From the NCBI RefSeq assembly GCF_009765975.1, contig NZ_LMUJ01000042.1, forward strand, positions 152,268-216,267: a stretch of 64,000 nucleotides of DNA. The letters are read 5' to 3'. Of the stretch, positions 55,074 to 63,091 are shown in pieces; positions within the stretch are counted from its first letter, which is position 1, and each line of letters begins with the position of its first letter. The notes under the pieces are model-generated. The model saw only the letters and a list, made by a program, of their open reading frames with translations. It searched no databases and was not told where the DNA came from. The position numbers and the translations under genes are program-made. Origin of the DNA: Acidisphaera sp. S103 (GTDB lineage Bacteria; Pseudomonadota; Alphaproteobacteria; Acetobacterales; Acetobacteraceae).

Positions 55074-56114
55074 TCAGGTCGTCGCCCGCTCGATGATCCT
55101 GAACGGCACCTGCATGCGGTCATCCTCACGCGGCCCCTCCCCGGCAAGGCGCCGCAACAGGAACGCCGCCGCCGACCGGCCGGTGCTGGCACCCTCCAGG
55201 TTGACGGTGGTGATCGGCGGCTCATTCATCGCGCTCAGCTCGAAATTGCCGAAACCGCACACCGCCAGATGCTCCGGCACCCGAACGCCCTGCACCCTCG
55301 CCTCGACCACCGCGCCGAACGCCATCAGGTCCGAACTGCAGAACAGCGCGCAACGCCGGTCGAGCGACGGCAGCAGCGCCCGCAAGCCCTCACGCCCGGC
55401 GGCAATGGTGCTGGGCGCCGGAATTTGCTGGTCGAGCACGACAGTGCCCCCGGCCTTGGTCACCGTCTCGACAAACCCACGCGCACGGGTCAGCGCTCGG
55501 GCGTCCCGAGCGGTCAGCACCGCAAAGCGGTCGTGACCCTTGCCCAGCAGGAACGCAGCAACCTCGGCACCGACCCGAGCATGGTCGAACCCGATCATCA
55601 TGTCGATCGGCCGGCTGGACATGTCCCAGATTTCAACGACGGGAATGCGGGCTTCGATCAGCATCTGCCAGGCGGCGGGACTGTAGCCCGATCCGGTGAT
55701 CAACAGCGCGTCCGGACGCCGCCCCAGCAGGCCGCGGAACAACGCCTCATCATCAGCATCCTCATAGCCGCAGATCGACAGCGTTACCTGGTAACCCGCA
55801 TGCCGCATGGAATCCGAAAACGACTGCACGACGCTGGCGAACATCGGATGCGCGATCGTCGGCACGATGGCGGCGACCATACGCGACTTACGAGACGACA
55901 GCCCGCCGGCGATCAGGTTGGGCACATAGCCCAGCCGGTCGATCGCCTCCCGCACCCGGGCGGTGGTCTCCGGCGAGACCCGGTCGGGCGTGTTGATGAC
56001 GCGAGAGACGGTCATCGGCGCGACACCGGCCGCCGCCGCGACATCGGTGATTTTCACCGGCGTATTCTTCCCGGACGCGGAACGGATAGATAGGTCGCGC
56101 ACCGGTTCGGACAC
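55074..56114 (-). CDS. LacI family transcriptional regulator (GntR-gluconate type)
   Basis: 346 residues. The LacI helix-turn-helix KITDVAAAAGVAPMTVSRVINTPDRVSPETTARV is followed by the hinge LGYVPNLIAGGLSS and a periplasmic-binding-like sugar domain (IAHPMFASVVQ..., LLGRRPDALLITG). GTG at 56114 with AAGGA 7 bases upstream is chosen; the open frame to 56273 is unlikely. No sugar operon lies next to it, so targets are elsewhere. Confidence 0.9.
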   Translation of the reverse strand: MSEPVRDLSIRSASGKNTPVKITDVAAAAGVAPMTVSRVINTPDRVSPETTARVREAIDRLGYVPNLIAGGLSSRKSRMVAAIVPTIAHPMFASVVQSFSDSMRHAGYQVTLSICGYEDADDEALFRGLLGRRPDALLITGSGYSPAAWQMLIEARIPVVEIWDMSSRPIDMMIGFDHARVGAEVAAFLLGKGHDRFAVLTARDARALTRARGFVETVTKAGGTVVLDQQIPAPSTIAAGREGLRALLPSLDRRCALFCSSDLMAFGAVVEARVQGVRVPEHLAVCGFGNFELSAMNEPPITTVNLEGASTGRSAAAFLLRRLAGEGPREDDRMQVPFRIIERATT

Positions 56115-56287
56115 GTCTTTTTCCTTAGCTGTCGCAAGATCGCGCGCCACCAGCCCTGCCGTCACGGCTGCGGCGACGGGCTGACGACGCAATAGTGTTT
56201 GTAGTGTACTGGAACCGGGTGACCGCCGCCAATCAACTATTCCAGGTCGTTTCATCCGCCGAAGCAGTGACACGCCGGCTCACCCGC

Positions 56288-58258
56288 TCAGCGCCGCGCG
56301 ATGATGGCCTTGATCTGGTTGGCCAGGGACTGCATCGAGAACGGCTTGGTCAGCAAATGCATCCCTCGGCCCAAGGCCCCCTCGCCGATCCCCGCGCCCT
56401 CGGCATACCCGGTGATGAACAGCACCCGCAGGTCAGGCCGATGCAAACGCGCGGCATCGGCCATCTGCCGGCCGTTCACCCCGCCCGGCAGGCCGACATC
56501 GGTGATCAGCAGGTCGATATGCACGTCCGATTGCAGCACCTTCAGCCCCGACACGCCATCCGCCGCCTCGATGGCCGCGTAGCCCAACCCTTCCAGCACA
56601 TCCGCCACCAGCATGCGCACGGTCGGCTCGTCATCCACGATCAGCACCGTCTCGCCGGCCCTCGCCCGCGGCATCTCGGGCGACCTGGGCACCGCCGGCG
56701 TGTCCCCCTCGGCCGCGCCGCGATCCTGCGGCAGGTCGATGCTGACCGTCGTGCCCGCGCCCACCACCGAGGAAATCCGCACATTGCCGCCGGACTGCCG
56801 GGCAAAGCCGTAGATCATCGACAGCCCGAGGCCGGTGCCTTGCCCGATCGGTTTGGTGGTGAAAAACGGCTCGAAAGCGTGCTGGATCACATCGTCCGGC
56901 ATGCCGCTTCCGGTGTCGCTGACGCGGATCGAAACGTACGCACCCGGCTCCATCGCGCCATCCCGGGCATCCTGTCCGCTCACCTGGATATTGACGGTCT
57001 CGATACGCAGGCGTCCGCCATCCGGCATGGCATCGCGCGCATTGATGCACAAATTGAGAATCGCGTTCTCCAACTGGTTGGGATCGCACAATATCGGCTT
57101 CGGATCGTCGGCGAACGCCGTCTCAACCGCGATCTCCGGCCCGACCGTCCGCCGCAGCAGTTCCGTCATCTCGGCGATCAGCGTATTGGCGCTAACCCGC
57201 TTTGCATCCAGCGTCTGACGGCGCGCGAAGGCCAGCAGCCGATGCGTCAACGCCGCCGCGCGACCCGCCGCATCCTGCGCCATCGTCACATAGCGATCGA
57301 CCTCGCTGCCCCGGCCCTGCGACAGCCGTAATTTCAACAGGTCCAGGCTGCCGCTGATCCCGGTGAGCAAGTTGTTGAAGTCGTGCGCCAAGCCACCGGT
57401 CAGTTGTCCGACGGCTTCCATCTTCTGCGACTGGAACAGCAGCTCACGCGACTGGTCCAACTTCAACTGCGCCTCCCGCCGTTCGGACAGGTCGCGGGTG
57501 ATCTTCGCGAAACCGACCAGGACGCCTTTGTCATAGATGGCATCCACCACCACGCTGGCCCAGAACAGGGTGCCGTCCTTCCGCCGCCGCCAGGCCTCCG
57601 CTTCGTAACGCCCCTCCCGCCTCGCCGTCTCGAGTGCCTTTGCCGGCACCCCCGCCTCGGCATCCTCCGGCGTGTAGAAACGGGAGAAATGTTCGCCGAT
57701 GATCTCGGCCGCGGCGTAGCCCTTGATGCGTTCGGCACCCGCGTTCCAGCTTGTGACGCGCCCATTCAGGTCCAGCATGTAGATGGCATAGTCGGTCACG
57801 CTCTGCACCAGCAGGCTGAACTGGCGTTCACTTTCCTGTGCGGCGAGCCGAGCCTCGCGCTGTTCCGTCATGTCGCGGGTGATTTTGGCGAAGCCGATCA
57901 GGGCGCCGTCCCGGCGAATGGGATCGATGACGACCATGGCCCAGAAATGGCTGCCATCCTTCCGGCATCGCCACGCCTCCGTCGCGAAACGACCGGTCGT
58001 GGCGGCGATCCGCAGCGCCCGCTCAGGCACGCCGGCCGCTCGGTCTTCCTCAGTGTAGAACCGAGAAAAATGCTCGCCGATGATTTCGTCCGCCGTGTAG
58101 CCCTTGATCCGTTCGGCACCGGGATTCCAGCTTACGATCCGCCCCTCGGGGTCCAGCATATAGACCGCGTAATCAACCACCCCCTGGACGAGCAGTTCAT
58201 ACGCATCGCTGGCCGGAAACGTCCTGGGGCGGTTCACATCGTCAACAATCGTCGACAC
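56288..58258 (-). CDS. Hybrid PAS sensor histidine kinase
   Basis: A 656-residue soluble kinase. Two PAS domains (about 20-135 and 145-260) are near duplicates of each other (both have ERIKGY, EIIGEHFSRFYT and GFAKITRD). Then a HisKA domain with the phospho-His in LAHDFNN, an HATPase domain (NAILNLCINARDAMPDG, GTGLGLSMIYGF) and a C-terminal receiver with Asp in LLITDVGLPGG and Lys in LLTKPF. It may be part of a phosphorelay; the lone receiver at 24224 is a possible partner. Confidence 0.93.
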   Translation of the reverse strand: MSTIVDDVNRPRTFPASDAYELLVQGVVDYAVYMLDPEGRIVSWNPGAERIKGYTADEIIGEHFSRFYTEEDRAAGVPERALRIAATTGRFATEAWRCRKDGSHFWAMVVIDPIRRDGALIGFAKITRDMTEQREARLAAQESERQFSLLVQSVTDYAIYMLDLNGRVTSWNAGAERIKGYAAAEIIGEHFSRFYTPEDAEAGVPAKALETARREGRYEAEAWRRRKDGTLFWASVVVDAIYDKGVLVGFAKITRDLSERREAQLKLDQSRELLFQSQKMEAVGQLTGGLAHDFNNLLTGISGSLDLLKLRLSQGRGSEVDRYVTMAQDAAGRAAALTHRLLAFARRQTLDAKRVSANTLIAEMTELLRRTVGPEIAVETAFADDPKPILCDPNQLENAILNLCINARDAMPDGGRLRIETVNIQVSGQDARDGAMEPGAYVSIRVSDTGSGMPDDVIQHAFEPFFTTKPIGQGTGLGLSMIYGFARQSGGNVRISSVVGAGTTVSIDLPQDRGAAEGDTPAVPRSPEMPRARAGETVLIVDDEPTVRMLVADVLEGLGYAAIEAADGVSGLKVLQSDVHIDLLITDVGLPGGVNGRQMADAARLHRPDLRVLFITGYAEGAGIGEGALGRGMHLLTKPFSMQSLANQIKAIIARR

Positions 58259-58416
58259 GATCCGTCCCCCGATCCACGGTCAGCCGGCAGTGCAGCACCG
58301 TTTCGCGTCAGGTTCAACCGAATATCCCCTTCTCCTCGCCGCCAGGCCACCGAGGTCTGGAGCAAGCCCATAGAAAGGCGCACCATGCCCAGGTTCCAAT
58401 GCAGGAGGAAATCAAT

Positions 58417-59274
58417 ATGTTGAAATCCGGCGTCTCCATGTTCTTCACCGACTACTCCATGCCGCCCGCCGCGCTGGGCCAGGCGCTCGAGCAGCGCGGT
58501 TTCGAATCACTCTGGGCCCCCGAACACTCCCACATCCCGCTCAGCCGCAAATCGCCATTTCCCGGCGGCGGCGACCTGCCCAAGCGCTACTACGACGCCA
58601 TGGACCCGTTCGTGACTTTGACGGCGGCGGCGGCGGCGACCAAGACGCTGATGGTCGGCACCGGCGTCTGCCTGGTGGCGCAGCGCGATCCGATCCAGAC
58701 GGCGAAGCTGGTGGCGTCCATCGACCAGGTGTCCGGCGGCCGTTTCCTGTTCGGCATCGGCAACGGCTGGAACCAGGACGAACTGGAAGACCACGGCGTG
58801 AAGTTTGCCGACCGGCACAAGGTAGCTCGGGAGCGCGTCGAGGCGATGAAGGCGATCTGGACCAAGTCGAAGCCGGAATATCACGGCGAGTTCGTCAATT
58901 TCGATCCGATGATGACCTGGCCGAAGCCGGTGCAGAAGCCGCATCCTCCGGTGATCGTCGGTGGCGCCTTTCCCTACTCCGCCAGACGAGCGATCCGTTA
59001 CGGTGAAGGCTGGATTCCCCAGGCGGCCCGCGGCAGCTACAAGGAAATCGCCGACCTGATCCCGGAATTCCGCAAAATGGCCACCGAGGCCGGCCGCAAC
59101 CCCGACGAGATCGCCATCACCGTCTGGTTCCCCCGCCGCGACCTGGACATGATGAAACGCTACGCCGACCTGGGCGTCGAACGCGTGGTGTTCAACCTGG
59201 AATCCGAAGGCGAAGACAAAGTGATGCCGGTGATCGAAGAGATCGGCGAATTCATGCACAAGGCGAACGGTTAG
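58417..59274 (+). CDS. LLM class flavin-dependent (F420-type) oxidoreductase
   Basis: A 285-residue luciferase-fold enzyme: ALGQALEQRGFESLWAPEHSHIP, then IDQVSGGRFLFGIGNGWNQDELEDHGV and the closing PPVIVGGAF. The group uses F420 or FMN and is common in proteobacteria with no F420 route. The ATG at 58417 has AGGAGG at 58403-58408. It is monocistronic, divergent from the hybrid kinase. Confidence 0.9.
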   Translation: MLKSGVSMFFTDYSMPPAALGQALEQRGFESLWAPEHSHIPLSRKSPFPGGGDLPKRYYDAMDPFVTLTAAAAATKTLMVGTGVCLVAQRDPIQTAKLVASIDQVSGGRFLFGIGNGWNQDELEDHGVKFADRHKVARERVEAMKAIWTKSKPEYHGEFVNFDPMMTWPKPVQKPHPPVIVGGAFPYSARRAIRYGEGWIPQAARGSYKEIADLIPEFRKMATEAGRNPDEIAITVWFPRRDLDMMKRYADLGVERVVFNLESEGEDKVMPVIEEIGEFMHKANG

Positions 59275-59293
59275 GGCTCAGGCCAAAGCAGCC

Positions 59294-59334
59294 GGTCGTT
59301 TGACAACTGGTCGTTTGACAACTGGTCGTTTGAC
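59294..59334. repeat. 15-bp tandem repeat, 2.7 copies
   Basis: The unit GGTCGTTTGACAACT occurs at 59294-59308 and 59309-59323, with a partial third copy to 59334. It follows the LLM gene stop by 20 bp. TTGACA within each unit resembles a -35 box. Confidence 0.85.
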
Positions 59335-59354
59335 GGACGCCGCCGGTCCCTCAT

Positions 59355-59443
59355 CGTCATGGCGGGCGCAGGCCCGCCATCCACGCCTTGCTGCGCCGGC
59401 CTCGGAAAAGGCATGGATGGTGGGCCTACGCCCACCATGACGG
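59355..59443. repeat. REP-like intergenic palindrome, copy B
   Basis: Starts CGTCATGGCGGGCGCAGGCC and ends CTACGCCCACCATGACGG. The inner arms CATCCACGCCTTG and AAGGCATGGATG mirror copy A at 19856. It lies between converging genes. Confidence 0.78.
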
Positions 59444-59486
59444 ATTGGACGGCAGTGCCAATACGGCGATACGCCTCCCCAACCCC

Positions 59487-60758
59487 TCACTCAGCAACCC
59501 CCACAACCGCATCCGGCTGCTTCAACATGGCATCATCCGACAGCATCACCGTGTAGACCACCGCCCCTGCCAGGGCGATGACCGCGGCGGCGACCATCGG
59601 TGCCATCCAAGACCCGGTCCACTGCAGCAACACCCCCACCATAATGGGCGCGATCAGCCCGGCGGCGTTGCCAACGCAGTTCTGGATGGCGCTGACCTGG
59701 GCACCCTGCTGCTTCGGTGCGATCTCGGCATTCGCCGCCCAGACCACGCTGTTGGTGATCAGGATCCCGAACACCGCGACCGAAAGGCACGCCACGGTCG
59801 CGGTCACCGTCACAGTGAACAGCGACAGAAACGACGCCATGCTGAGGATCATCCCCAAACCAAGGAACGCTTTCCTCGCGCGCATCATCGGCCAGCCCCG
59901 CCGCACCAGCCCATCGGACAGCCGCCCGCCCAACAGAGCGCCAATCAGGCCAAAAAACCACGGAATCGAGCCAAATATCCCGGTATGCAAGGTCGTCAGA
60001 TGATGCTGCTCGATCAGGTACGTCGGCAGCCAGGTCAGCAAAAAATACAGGTTGAACAGCAGCGCCGCATGACCGATCGACAGCCCCAGAATATTGCGAT
60101 TCGTCAGCAATTCACGCCACCCCGCCCGCGTCACCATGGTCTCGCGTTTGCTGTTGTTGCGCAGATAGGCCCGTTCCGCCTCGTTGGCGCCCCGATGCTG
60201 CTCCGGCTGGCGGTAATAGGCGATCCAGCCGATGGCCCACAGCAGCGCGATCACGCCGGTGCCCACGAACACCGCCTGCCACCCGAAATCCGCCAGCAGC
60301 CAGCCGATGAAGGGGGACCCGATGAACACTCCAAGCGGCACGCCCGCCACCGTCATCGCCGAGGCAAACCCACGCTCATGATCCGCCGCCCAATACCCGA
60401 TGACCTTGGTGCCCGCCGGCGCGAGTGGTGCCTCACCCGCCCCCAGCAGGGTCCGCCATGCGGTCAGCGAAACGATGCCGCCGGCTGTGGCCGTGAAGAT
60501 CGTTGCGAATCCCCACAACAGCGCCGCCCCACCATAAACGAAACGCACGCCGAACTTGTCCAGCGCCAGGCCCATCGGCACCTGCAACACGAAGTAGGTC
60601 CACAGGAACGCCGACAAGACGATCCCCATTTGCGCCGGACCAATACCGAACTCCTTCATCAGCATCGGCGCCGCATAGGAGAGATTGACTCGATCGATAT
60701 AATTGATCGTGGCCGCGATCAGCAGCATGCTGATGATCCGCCACCTGACATTTGTCAT
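59487..60758 (-). CDS. MFS transporter, anion:cation symporter (ACS) family
   Basis: A 423-residue permease with twelve helices. The start ATINYIDRVNLSYAAPMLMKEFGIGPAQMGIVLSAFLWTY and GEAPLAPAGTKVIGYW are typical of the ACS family that imports hexuronates, phthalates or other organic anions. It lies downstream of the cyclase gene on the same strand, with repeat DNA between them. The ligand is probably the substrate of the catabolic cluster to its right. Confidence 0.9.
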   Translation of the reverse strand: MTNVRWRIISMLLIAATINYIDRVNLSYAAPMLMKEFGIGPAQMGIVLSAFLWTYFVLQVPMGLALDKFGVRFVYGGAALLWGFATIFTATAGGIVSLTAWRTLLGAGEAPLAPAGTKVIGYWAADHERGFASAMTVAGVPLGVFIGSPFIGWLLADFGWQAVFVGTGVIALLWAIGWIAYYRQPEQHRGANEAERAYLRNNSKRETMVTRAGWRELLTNRNILGLSIGHAALLFNLYFLLTWLPTYLIEQHHLTTLHTGIFGSIPWFFGLIGALLGGRLSDGLVRRGWPMMRARKAFLGLGMILSMASFLSLFTVTVTATVACLSVAVFGILITNSVVWAANAEIAPKQQGAQVSAIQNCVGNAAGLIAPIMVGVLLQWTGSWMAPMVAAAVIALAGAVVYTVMLSDDAMLKQPDAVVGVAE

Positions 60759-60867
60759 GACCTTGGACGCCCCGGAGTTGTGATTGGATTAGGCCGGGGC
60801 AATGACCGCTGAAAGCCCGGGAGTCAAGGTCAGTCCAGCCAAGCCATCGCCACCCGTCACAGCCTGA

Positions 60868-60947
60868 CAGGCACGCCATCCACGCCTTGCCCTCGCGCCA
60901 AACCCTCACTCCAACCAGGCTACCGCTCGGATCGGACTGCTGCTGCC
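60868..60947. repeat. 80-bp direct repeat, left copy (partial duplication of a gene end)
   Basis: Matches 60968-61047, exactly 100 bp away, with about five or six differences in 80 bases. The right copy includes the last 42 bases of the cyclase gene, so this is a relic duplication of that gene end and its REP-like tail. Confidence 0.85.
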
Positions 60948-60951
60948 CCGC

Positions 60952-61047
60952 CCCGTCATGGCGTGCGCAGGCACGCCATCCACGCCTTGCCCTCGCGCCA
61001 AACCCTCACTCCAACCAAGCCACCGCTCGGATCGGGCTGCCGCTGCC
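60952..61047. repeat. 80-bp direct repeat, right copy with REP half-element
   Basis: Begins CCCGTCATGGCGTGCGCAGG, the left arm of the REP-like palindromes, and runs into the cyclase 3' end (stop at 61006). The first copy is at 60868-60947. Confidence 0.82.
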
Positions 61048-61695
61048 ACCCCTGATCTTCAGCGGAAACCCGATGAACCGGAACCGCCCCTTCCCCACCA
61101 ACTGATCGAGGTTCACCAGCCCCTCCATATGCGTGAACCCCATGTCCCGACAAACGTGGTGTACCTCGAAATTCGTGCGGCCGGGCCGCCCGGGACTGAC
61201 CGCCTCGACGCCGAACATGGTGATCCCCTTATTGCCCAGCCACGTGGCGGATTCCTTGGTCAATCCGGGAAAATCGGTGATGAAAGCCTCGGTGCCATGC
61301 GTACGGCGATAAAAATCCATGTGCAGCAACACGGTATCCCGCGGCCTGATCTCGATCCCGGCAGCGCTTTCCGCCGCCTGCAAATCGGCGATGCTGATGT
61401 CGCTTTTCAGCGGCTTGTGCGACAGGTCCAGGCACACCGCCTCGGTGAAGAAATTCTCCAGCGGCATCTCGTCGATGCCCTTCGCACCCGGCCGTTCATC
61501 GAAATGAACCGGCGCATCGACATGGGTTCCGGAATGATCCCCCATGTTCAGCGACATCACCGCCGAGGAAAATTCATAACCATCCGCGACCCGTTTCTCC
61601 TCATGCGTCGAGAACGGCGCGATGATCACCATCGGATGGTTCGGCAAACGAGCCATTTTGTGATGGATTTCGCGGCTCAGGTCGATCAGTTTCAT
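61006..61695 (-). CDS. Cyclase family (kynurenine-formamidase-like) metal hydrolase
   Basis: 229 residues. The Zn-binding signature HSGTHVDAPVHF (H-x-G-T-H-x-D-x-P-x-H) is intact, and ITMFGVEAVSPG lies near the second metal site. The family hydrolyses amides or lactones, such as N-formylkynurenine or isatin. The ATG at 61695 has AGGAG upstream. It is 16 bp from the CaiB gene on the same strand, so probably one operon. Confidence 0.88.
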   Translation of the reverse strand: MKLIDLSREIHHKMARLPNHPMVIIAPFSTHEEKRVADGYEFSSAVMSLNMGDHSGTHVDAPVHFDERPGAKGIDEMPLENFFTEAVCLDLSHKPLKSDISIADLQAAESAAGIEIRPRDTVLLHMDFYRRTHGTEAFITDFPGLTKESATWLGNKGITMFGVEAVSPGRPGRTNFEVHHVCRDMGFTHMEGLVNLDQLVGKGRFRFIGFPLKIRGGSGSPIRAVAWLE

Positions 61696-61711
61696 CCGTT
61701 CCGTTCTCCTG

Positions 61712-63091
61712 TCAGGTCCACGCCGCCGGGTGAGTCCCCAACGGCACCGGCGGCCGGTCCCAGCGCGCCGGCGTTTCCGATAGCACAGCCGCATGTCGCA
61801 CGGCATGCAGACGTCCCAAGCTCGATTCCCCAACCTCCATCAGATCGGCGACGGCGTCGGCATCCGGCACCGAACCGGCCAGCCCATTCGGCACCCGGCC
61901 CAGATCGCGGATCCAGCGTCCGGTGCGTGCCAGGGACACCTGCACGTGCCAGCTTCCACCTTCCTGCATGCGCCGCATCAGCGCGACCAGCGCGCCGAAC
62001 GCCAGCAGGTAGCCCGACCCGTGATCCAACGCCTGGCACGGCAACGGTTTCGGCGCCGTCTGCCCCGCCGCCTCGGCCTCCGCGTGGTTGATACCGCTGG
62101 CGGTCTGCGTGATGCTGTCGAAGCCGCGCCGCCCCGACCACGGCCCGACATGGCCATAAGCCGACAACGATACATACACGATGCCGGGCCGCAAGCGTGC
62201 CGCATCTTCCGGACCGAACCCGAGTTCGGCCAGCCCGCCGGGACGGTACCCTTGGACGAAAATATCGGCTTCCGACAGCAAGTCCTTCAAACGCTGATTG
62301 TCGTCCTTGTCCCGCAACTCCAGATGCGCCGACAGCTTGCCGCGCCCGGTATCGATCACCAGACGTGGCAGGTTCGGAATGTTCGCACTGGCGATGTTCA
62401 TCACCTCGGCGCCATGCGCCGCCAGCGTCCGCCCACAGACCGGACCGGCTATCACGCGAGTCAGGTCCAGCACCCGAACCCCCGACAGCGGCCGATCCGC
62501 CGGCGGCAAATCGCGAGCCGGGGCATCGCCGATGCGGGTGATCTTGACCACTGGCTGCGTAACGACCGCCTGGCCGTGCGGATGCACGTCCCATTCGGCG
62601 AAACTGCGCATCGCGGTGGCGCACATATTGTTGGCGGCGGCCGCGTCCTCCAGATCGTAGCCGGTCCATGACCGCAACGCCGTGGCGACCGCCTGCTTGT
62701 CATACTCGCATCCCAGGATGCGCAGGATACCGGCGCGATGATGCGGAAAGTTGGTGTGCAGGCGCACCCAGCGGCCATCGCCACACTGATAATTTCCAGC
62801 GATACGATCCCACGGATCCTCCGGCACCTCACCTTCCAGGCGAGCGAAATGCTCCGACAGGAACTCGATCGCGGCGTGCCGCATGTCCACCGAGACCGTC
62901 TGCCGTCGGCCCCCCCGCTGCCGCCACACCGTCGCGGCAGCCAACCCGGCGGCGGCGATGGAAACCTGCGCCGCGGTGCCGACGGCGAAGCTGGATGGCA
63001 GGACCGGATCAGCGCCGGTCAACCGCACATCGTCCAACGCCTCCGGCGGCAGTTGGGCGTCGGACCACAAGGCGGACAGATGCGGATTCAT
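61712..63091 (-). CDS. CaiB/BaiF family CoA transferase, long form
   Basis: 459 residues. The main CaiB part starts near residue 210 (PLSGVRVLDLTRVIAGPVCGRTLAAHGAEV); the catalytic Asp is in GRRGFDSITQTASG. The first 180 or so residues hold a region like the C-terminal half of CaiB, so the order looks rotated compared with the 375-residue enzyme at 41203. AAGGAG supports the ATG at 63091, which overlaps the upstream stop by 4 bases. Confidence 0.87.
   Translation of the reverse strand: MNPHLSALWSDAQLPPEALDDVRLTGADPVLPSSFAVGTAAQVSIAAAGLAAATVWRQRGGRRQTVSVDMRHAAIEFLSEHFARLEGEVPEDPWDRIAGNYQCGDGRWVRLHTNFPHHRAGILRILGCEYDKQAVATALRSWTGYDLEDAAAANNMCATAMRSFAEWDVHPHGQAVVTQPVVKITRIGDAPARDLPPADRPLSGVRVLDLTRVIAGPVCGRTLAAHGAEVMNIASANIPNLPRLVIDTGRGKLSAHLELRDKDDNQRLKDLLSEADIFVQGYRPGGLAELGFGPEDAARLRPGIVYVSLSAYGHVGPWSGRRGFDSITQTASGINHAEAEAAGQTAPKPLPCQALDHGSGYLLAFGALVALMRRMQEGGSWHVQVSLARTGRWIRDLGRVPNGLAGSVPDADAVADLMEVGESSLGRLHAVRHAAVLSETPARWDRPPVPLGTHPAAWT

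Noticed and set aside
59294-59334. The tandem repeat as a CRISPR or integration site
   Set aside because: The units are directly adjacent with no spacers and no integrase is nearby.
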